12,058 nucleotides of DNA, taken from the NCBI GenBank assembly GCA_050255815.1, contig JBLMVJ010000029.1, forward strand, positions 1 through 12,058, written 5' to 3'. Below, piece after piece: positions 1-4,502 of the stretch (positions within the stretch are counted from its first letter, which is position 1; the number at the start of each line of letters is the position of its first letter). The notes under the pieces are model-generated. The model did not search any database and had not been told where the DNA came from. It saw only the letters and a program-made list of their open reading frames with translations. Source of the DNA: JAGORM01 sp050255815. Lineage in GTDB: Bacteria; Patescibacteriota; Microgenomatia; Levybacterales; GWA1-39-11. The position numbers were made by a program, and so were the translations under genes.

Positions 1-1
1 A

Positions 2-655
2 CCAACAACAGAGGCAAACTTGGATCAACAATCTAAACAGGTGCAGGCGCCGGTGGTTGCACAACATAAATCCAACCTTCCCACGGTTATTGCCATTCTT
101 TGCGTCATTTTTGGATTAATGCAAATAGCTTTACCTGTTGGATTATTAGCAACCGTAATACCTGCTATGCTGGAAACCCAATCCTCAATAGGGATTAAAG
201 CCTCAGGCCTCCCTATCAGTTATATAATGAGCGCCCTGCTTTTTATTGTTGGGATCCTGAATGTATTTTTTGGCATCTCAGTTTTGCGCAAAAAACGTTT
301 TTTTCTGTTGGCTTCCCTCACCCTGATCCTTTCCTTCATACTGCAGGTTGTTGCCGTTATGATCATCATCACTACCATCATGGGCCCCATTTACTCTTCC
401 CTTTCAACGGTAGGGCCAAAACCTTCACCCACCCCCACGCCAAAATTAATTATTAAAGACGCCTCCCCCTCTAAGACACCTACTCCTATCCAAAAAAATA
501 CAACACCTATCCCTACCCCAACCATAGCCAGCTCATCCTGCAAAACTAATGCAGACTGCCCAGTGGATTATTCCTGCATGACGCAAGGACCCATCATAGC
601 CGGACAGCCACCACAGAAAATATGTGTCAAAAAAGGAAGCGCCATACCACTGTAA
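2..655 (+). CDS. Three-helix membrane protein with Pro/Thr linker and Cys-rich C-terminal tail (5' end probably outside window)
   Basis: I do not recognise the family. The frame is open to the left edge, so the gene probably begins outside the window. A TTG at 20 preceded by AGAGG (10-14) is a possible internal start giving 211 aa. Counted from that TTG, there is a Gln-rich polar N-terminus, three hydrophobic segments (about residues 21-50, 67-88 and 93-119, the last two separated by the basic RKKR), a Pro/Thr/Ser-rich stretch (about 132-167, with PTPTP motifs), and a short tail with four Cys in the pattern CxxxxDCPxxYxC...C. The linker and Cys tail are probably extracytoplasmic, because such linkers and paired Cys are typical of exported domains. 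It is followed by a 106-bp gap with repeats and then pilin genes on the same strand. Function is unknown; a cell-surface role is inference. The stop is TAA at 653-655. Confidence 0.75.
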   Translation, partial: PTTEANLDQQSKQVQAPVVAQHKSNLPTVIAILCVIFGLMQIALPVGLLATVIPAMLETQSSIGIKASGLPISYIMSALLFIVGILNVFFGISVLRKKRFFLLASLTLILSFILQVVAVMIIITTIMGPIYSSLSTVGPKPSPTPTPKLIIKDASPSKTPTPIQKNTTPIPTPTIASSSCKTNADCPVDYSCMTQGPIIAGQPPQKICVKKGSAIPL

Positions 656-668
656 GGAATCGAGCAAA

Positions 669-696
669 TGGCGCGTGGCGTTTGGCAAGTGGCTAA
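669..696 (+). repeat. Degenerate heptanucleotide array, 4 x TGGCNNN
   Basis: TGGC recurs at exactly 669, 676, 683 and 690. The four heptamers are TGGCGCG, TGGCGTT, TGGCAAG and TGGCTAA. Four bases are fixed and three vary. The array lies between the stop codon of the membrane protein gene and the pilin promoter. Function is unknown. It is too short and degenerate to be a CRISPR or a simple homopolymer-type microsatellite. Confidence 0.6.
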
Positions 697-720
697 ATTT
701 CTTCATTCTACATAACTATT

Positions 721-748
721 CCCTATGCCCTAACCCCTATACCCTCCT
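721..748 (+). repeat. Degenerate heptanucleotide array, 4 x CCCTNNN
   Basis: CCCT recurs at exactly 721, 728, 735 and 742. The heptamers are CCCTATG, CCCTAAC, CCCTATA and CCCTCCT, with a possible degenerate fifth unit just upstream (ACTATTC at 715-721 in a shifted phase). The array ends 13 bp before the -35 hexamer of the pilin promoter. The unit differs from the TGGC array 25 bp upstream but has the same 7-nt period. It could be a protein-binding array or a relic of slippage. Confidence 0.6.
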
Positions 749-761
749 TCAAACTGCCCTA

Positions 762-791
762 TTGACAAGTGTAAGAGATTTTGTTTAAGAT
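762..791 (+). promoter_or_regulatory. Sigma-70-type promoter of the pilin genes
   Basis: A perfect -35 hexamer TTGACA (762-767), an 18-bp spacer and the -10 hexamer TAAGAT (786-791). Transcription would start about 7 nt after the -10, near 798, leaving only about 4 nt before the ATG at 802. There is no Shine-Dalgarno sequence, so the pilin mRNA is predicted to be leaderless or nearly so. Confidence 0.7.
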
Positions 792-801
792 AATTATAGA
801 C

Positions 802-1272
802 ATGAAATCAACTGCCCAAAAAGGTTTCACATTAATAGAACTGCTCGTTGTTATAGGTATCCTCGCAGTTCTTCTTGCCATCACCCTCATTGCTATTAAT
901 CCGGCCCGCCAATTCTCCCAGGCAAATAACACCAAAAGAAGTTCTGATGTAAATGCAATCCTTAATGCTGTAGGACAATATGCAGCAGATAACAAAGGGA
1001 ACCTTACTGCATTAAATATTCCTGATACTACCGCAGGAGCAGCAGTTATTGGAAGCAATACCACCGGAGGACAAGTTGACCTTTGTAACGCCCTGGTCCC
1101 TACCTACATTGCACAACTTCCGGTTGATCCACAATATGGAACGTATACTAACTGCACCAGCTATGACACCCAGTATACAATTGTAAGGTCTACCACGGAT
1201 AACAGGATCACCGTAAGTGCAACCAGGACTGAAATTCCTCCAGCGACTGCTACCATCACGGTTACCAGATAA
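802..1272 (+). CDS. Type IV pilin / pseudopilin-like protein, copy 1
   Basis: A 156-aa prepilin. It has a short basic leader (MKSTAQKG) ending in the class III signal-peptide motif KG^FTLIE, with the expected Phe+1 and Glu+5 of the mature protein. One hydrophobic helix follows (about residues 8-31). The rest is a globular domain with two Cys (in VDLC and TNC) that could form a disulfide-bounded C-terminal loop. The family is cleaved by a prepilin peptidase (PilD-like) and assembles into type IV pili or type II-secretion pseudopili, outside the cytoplasmic membrane; neither peptidase nor assembly ATPase is in this window. The ATG at 802 is preferred over the TTG at 781, because the TTG lies upstream of the -10 box and the second pilin also begins MKS. 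The closest relative in view is copy 2, 12 bp downstream, presumably on the same transcript. Confidence 0.88.
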   Translation: MKSTAQKGFTLIELLVVIGILAVLLAITLIAINPARQFSQANNTKRSSDVNAILNAVGQYAADNKGNLTALNIPDTTAGAAVIGSNTTGGQVDLCNALVPTYIAQLPVDPQYGTYTNCTSYDTQYTIVRSTTDNRITVSATRTEIPPATATITVTR

Positions 1273-1776
1273 GCTTGGCTTAACATGAAATCCATCAAGA
1301 ACCTCAAGGGAAGTAATCTTGCGCAAAAAGGATTCACATTAATTGAACTTTTAGTTGTTATAGGAATCCTGGCTGTCCTTTTAGCAATCACCCTTATTGC
1401 TATTAATCCGGCCAGGCAGTTTTCCCAGGCCAACAACACCAAAAGGGCTTCTGATATTAACGCTATCTTGAATGCGGTAGGACAATATGCAGCAGAGCAT
1501 CATGGGGACATTTCTGCAATTGGAATTCCGGTAGGGTCAGCAAGCGCACAGATTATTGGAAGCAATACCGGCGGAGGGGAACTTAATTTCTGTCCAAATA
1601 TAGCGCCTACGTATATTGCCCAGATGCCTGTTGATCCGCAATATGGAAATTGGACAGACTGCACTAATTATACTACCGGCTACTCTATTTACAGATCTGC
1701 AACGGACAGCCGTATCACCGTCTCAGCACCACGGACTGAAATTCCACCGGCAACTGTCATCCTTACGGTTACCCGC
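817..1776 (+). repeat. Tandem gene duplication of the pilin, 453-bp units 507 bp apart
   Basis: The units are 817-1269 and 1324-1776, colinear at the protein level without gaps. Many differences in the helix-coding part are synonymous, for example in codons for Leu, Ala and Arg. The copies are therefore not recent and the helix sequence is under purifying selection. Confidence 0.8.
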
Positions 1777-1779
1777 TAA
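1285..1779 (+). CDS. Type IV pilin / pseudopilin-like protein, copy 2
   Basis: A 164-aa paralogue of the preceding pilin with a longer leader (MKSIKNLKGSNLAQKG) before the same FTLIELL helix. By hand alignment the 151 residues from the QKG onward match copy 1 without any gap, at about 111 identical positions. The N-terminal 40 residues of the mature protein are nearly invariant, the middle (from about residue 72 to 103) is most divergent, and the C-terminus is again conserved (VDPQYG, DRITVS or NRITVS, TEIPPAT). Both Cys are kept at the same positions. The gene starts 12 bp after copy 1 with no Shine-Dalgarno sequence, so it is probably cotranscribed. Its TAA stop lies 2 bp from the dnaJ stop on the other strand. 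Confidence 0.88.
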   Translation: MKSIKNLKGSNLAQKGFTLIELLVVIGILAVLLAITLIAINPARQFSQANNTKRASDINAILNAVGQYAAEHHGDISAIGIPVGSASAQIIGSNTGGGELNFCPNIAPTYIAQMPVDPQYGNWTDCTNYTTGYSIYRSATDSRITVSAPRTEIPPATVILTVTR

Positions 1780-1802
1780 TCTTAAAACCAGCGCTTTTTT
1801 TT
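1774..1802 (+). terminator. Weak candidate intrinsic terminator after the pilins
   Basis: CGCT (1774-1777) can pair with AGCG (1790-1793), leaving a 12-nt loop, followed by eight T (1795-1802). The stem is only 4 bp, so this is a marginal terminator. It lies inside the 3' coding ends: the T run is the Lys-codon run (SKKKRWF) of dnaJ read in reverse. Confidence 0.3.
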
Positions 1803-2657
1803 ACTTTCCTGTTCAAATTCTTCCAGAAGCTCTTTCTGTCTATTGTTGATTTTATGAGGAACAACCACTTTTACCCGGACAAAATGGTCTCCACTACCGC
1901 CACCCCTTACCCGCGGCACTCCTTTTCCCTTAATCCTTATCAGTGAATCCGGCTGCGTCCCTTCAGGGATTTTAATTTTTACATTTCCATGGACGGTTTC
2001 TATCTCAACCGTATCACCCAATACTGCCTGTGTTAAAGATATTTGTTTTTCCGTTAAAATATCATTTCCTTCCCTATGGAATTTACTGTTGGAACGCACT
2101 GAAACTACTACGTCATAATTTTCAAACTGGATACGGGTTCCGTCATCTACTCCGGCAGGGATTTTAATATTTTGCTGTTTACCCTCTATAGAGACCCTTT
2201 TAGTCACCCCATGCACTGCCTCCATAAAATCTATGGTAATACTATACCGGGGTTTTCTCCGGGCAAACCCACCGCCAAAAAATTGTTCAAAAATCTCAAA
2301 TGGATCTGAAAAACCGCCAAAGTCAAAGTCCTGGGCACCTCCACCGGTTGAATAGGTATAGGTAAATGGACCTTGCCGCCCCCCAAACCCGCCGAAGCCG
2401 CCGCCAAAAGGTCCGCCTGCACCAGCACCTGATTCAAACCCGGCACGGCCTACCTGGTCATACGTAGCCCTTTTTTGGGGATCAGACAATACCTCATACG
2501 CCTGGTTTATTTCTTTAAACTTCTCTTCTGCTTCTTTTGTTTTGTTTTTATCAGGATGGTATTCCAGGGCAAGCTTGCGGTACGCGCGTTTCAGCTCATC
2601 CTGGCTTGCAGCTTTCTGGACTCCCAGAATATCATAAAAGTCTCTCTTGTCAGGCAT
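1782..2657 (-). CDS. dnaJ: DnaJ-type Hsp40 co-chaperone lacking the zinc-finger domain (type II/B)
   Basis: A 291-aa co-chaperone that delivers unfolded substrates to DnaK and stimulates its ATPase in the cytoplasm. The J domain (about residues 5-70) contains the essential HPD at 34-36. It is followed by a Gly/Phe-rich region (about 74-131), then two C-terminal beta domains (about 136-272) and a basic tail. The four CxxCxGxG zinc motifs of type I DnaJ are absent, so the architecture is that of CbpA/type II J-proteins. The first C-terminal domain is compact: GVDDGTRIQFENYDVVV lacks the usual insertion (GEGEAG...GDL) between the DDGTR strand and the next strand. The ATG at 2657 has no Shine-Dalgarno but sits 7 nt after a -10 box. 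The DnaK C-terminus is encoded on the same strand about 9 kb upstream, so this could be its partner. Confidence 0.93.
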   Translation of the reverse strand: MPDKRDFYDILGVQKAASQDELKRAYRKLALEYHPDKNKTKEAEEKFKEINQAYEVLSDPQKRATYDQVGRAGFESGAGAGGPFGGGFGGFGGRQGPFTYTYSTGGGAQDFDFGGFSDPFEIFEQFFGGGFARRKPRYSITIDFMEAVHGVTKRVSIEGKQQNIKIPAGVDDGTRIQFENYDVVVSVRSNSKFHREGNDILTEKQISLTQAVLGDTVEIETVHGNVKIKIPEGTQPDSLIRIKGKGVPRVRGGGSGDHFVRVKVVVPHKINNRQKELLEEFEQESKKKRWF

Positions 2658-2663
2658 GGGTAT

Positions 2664-2672
2664 ATTTTACCA
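2664..2672 (-). promoter_or_regulatory. Extended -10 promoter of dnaJ
   Basis: On the minus strand TGGTAAAAT is an extended -10 element (TG, one base, TAAAAT; the hexamer is 2664-2669). No convincing -35 is present, as expected for extended -10 promoters. Its distance to the ATG puts the predicted transcription start at or next to the A of the start codon (2657), giving a leaderless mRNA. It lies in the 39-bp gap after the S8 protease gene. Confidence 0.55.
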
Positions 2673-2696
2673 GATTTGAGGCTTAATCAGAAGAAA

Positions 2697-4487
2697 TTAG
2701 CGGTAGCTGCACTGGAAAGAACAAACCTGCAGCGTATCTTTATTTGAGGCACAAGCAGGGTCAATAAAACATTCTAAAGAGGCTGCTTTCTGGACCGGGC
2801 CCGGAGTTGTACCGGTTAACAGATTAGGTGAAACCGCAAGATTTAGCTCTTTTGAAGTGGAACCGGTGGTCAACACCACATCTTCAGGAAGTGCAATAGG
2901 CTGCCCGTTGTAGCTTAAAGATACTGTATATAATCCGGGGGAAAGGGTGGTAAAAATATACCTTCCGGTATTATTGCTCAGGACGCTGTCACTTTTGCTT
3001 CCGGATAAAACAACCTGCGCTCCGGTTAATTTTTTCTCTGCACCGTCCATAATCCCGTTATTATTCCCGTCTATAAAAATGCTACCGTAAATAGAATACG
3101 AATTTTTCCGGCCTAAAGATGGCGTTGCGGTTGGCGCCAAAACATTTGTGAGTCCGCATAATAGTACCGCCCTTCTTGCGTTGAGCCTTCCACCCACGGG
3201 ATGGTCTGTATGGATAGTATCAGCACTTCTTACCATACAAGATTTCAAAGTTCCCGGGTCATAGGAAGGGTTAAAGGAAAGTAGAAGCGCCGCAACTGCA
3301 CTTACATGCGGGGCGGCCATAGAAGTACCTGCCCTGAGCATATACCCGTTATTAATTCCGGTAGACAGTACGCATGATTGAAGTGTACATGGGCCGGACC
3401 CTCCGGGGGCGGAGATTTCTACCTTAGGGCCAAAGTTGGAAAAAGACGACCTATTTCCCTGTGCATCAACAGAGCCTACCGCCAAAACCCCTTCACATGA
3501 TCCCGGTATCTGCGTTTTTACGTCTACCCCTACCCCGTCACCGTTATTCCCGTTTCCGGCCGCAGCAACTACCAGCACTTTATGTTTTGCGGCATAAGAA
3601 AGCATATCTGCATACGTACCCTGGCATGCGCCCGTCCCTGCTATGCTCACGTTAATCACCTTTACCCCATGGTCTATTGCGTATTTCATGGCACGGCTTA
3701 TATCTGAAGTGTTGCAATTGCCGTCCTTATCACAAGCTTTTATTGCCATAATTTTTGCACCCCAGGAAGTACTGGCTACTCCTTTTCCATTATCTGTTAG
3801 CGCGCCTATAATACCTGCAACATGGGTCCCATGCCCATGGTCATCCATAGGGTTTTGTGAGTTATTTAAAATATTAGGACCTCTTATTACATTCCCTGCC
3901 AAATCTTCATGGGAATAATCTACGCCGGTATCTATCACCGCAACCGTTACCTTTCCCTTTGTTTTCAACGTATCCCATGCCCCCGGAGCATCTATCATCT
4001 TCAAGTCCCACTGGTCAGAAAACTGTGGGTCGGACGGAGTAGCCTGAATTTTTAAAATATAATCCGGGGCAGCCGCTTCAATCTGCGGAATTTTTGAAAT
4101 GCGCTGGTAGGCATCCGGAATACTGGTTCCTTTTTTTAAGGAAAACAAATAATAATTCTGCAAAACTTCATCATTTCCCGTAAATAATTTCCGCTGGGAA
4201 ACTATGCCGTTTTGTGAAAGCCGGGAAAGAAGAACGTCCCTTTCCTGCGTCTTACCGGCAGCAAGAAGTTCTTCAGGGGAGCTTCCGGATTTATACCGGG
4301 CAAGAATCTGGTCCGGCACATATTTTACCCCTTGTGGAAAAACTTCATTCTTATAAAAAAGCAAAGAACTTGCTTGGATAACCGCAATTCCAAGCAGGAT
4401 AACCAGGAATAAGATAAAAGGGGCAAGGATAATCCTGGGAACATTTTCTAGCAATGTATACGTGCTTTTTTTCTTTCTTCTAGGCAT
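2697..4487 (-). CDS. Membrane-anchored subtilisin-like serine protease (peptidase S8) with prodomain and C-terminal SdrD/Cna-B-like domain
   Basis: 596 aa. Residues 1-16 are basic and cytoplasmic; 17-44 form a hydrophobic anchor or uncleaved signal. Residues about 55-147 resemble a subtilase N-terminal prodomain (QILARYKSG start). The S8 catalytic domain spans about 155-445, with Asp186 in VIDTGVD, His219 in HGHGTHVAG, oxyanion Asn312 in AAAGN and Ser389 in GTSMAAPH; the triad is complete. After a short Ala/Pro/Thr linker, a beta domain of SdrD_B/Cna-B type (about 466-526, YGSIFIDGNNNGIMDG) contains a Ca-loop-like Asp/Asn run. The last 26 residues carry four Cys. The predicted location is outside the membrane, N-terminally tethered. 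It follows the Clp gene by 15 bp with a TTAAGG ribosome-binding site, so the two are probably cotranscribed. The family cleaves peptide bonds with broad specificity; the substrate is unknown. Confidence 0.93.
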   Translation of the reverse strand: MPRRKKKSTYTLLENVPRIILAPFILFLVILLGIAVIQASSLLFYKNEVFPQGVKYVPDQILARYKSGSSPEELLAAGKTQERDVLLSRLSQNGIVSQRKLFTGNDEVLQNYYLFSLKKGTSIPDAYQRISKIPQIEAAAPDYILKIQATPSDPQFSDQWDLKMIDAPGAWDTLKTKGKVTVAVIDTGVDYSHEDLAGNVIRGPNILNNSQNPMDDHGHGTHVAGIIGALTDNGKGVASTSWGAKIMAIKACDKDGNCNTSDISRAMKYAIDHGVKVINVSIAGTGACQGTYADMLSYAAKHKVLVVAAAGNGNNGDGVGVDVKTQIPGSCEGVLAVGSVDAQGNRSSFSNFGPKVEISAPGGSGPCTLQSCVLSTGINNGYMLRAGTSMAAPHVSAVAALLLSFNPSYDPGTLKSCMVRSADTIHTDHPVGGRLNARRAVLLCGLTNVLAPTATPSLGRKNSYSIYGSIFIDGNNNGIMDGAEKKLTGAQVVLSGSKSDSVLSNNTGRYIFTTLSPGLYTVSLSYNGQPIALPEDVVLTTGSTSKELNLAVSPNLLTGTTPGPVQKAASLECFIDPACASNKDTLQVCSFQCSYR

Positions 4488-4494
4488 AGGGTTA

Positions 4495-4500
4495 CCTTAA
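4495..4500 (-). promoter_or_regulatory. Shine-Dalgarno-like site of the S8 protease gene
   Basis: The minus strand reads TTAAGG with 7 nt to the ATG at 4487. It is the clearest ribosome-binding site in the window and belongs to an internal operon gene, in contrast with the promoter-proximal genes. Confidence 0.5.
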
Positions 4501-4502
4501 AA

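Noticed and set aside
669..748. CRISPR-like repeat array
   Set aside because: Units are 7 bp with no spacers of uniform larger size and no cas genes nearby.
781..801. TTG at 781 as the start of pilin 1
   Set aside because: This TTG lies upstream of the -10 hexamer (786-791), so the transcript would not contain it; the ATG at 802 matches the MKS start of the second pilin.
759..1442. Two similar minus-strand frames (759-1064 and 1161-1442)
   Set aside because: They resemble each other only because they mirror the duplicated helix-coding part of the two pilins.
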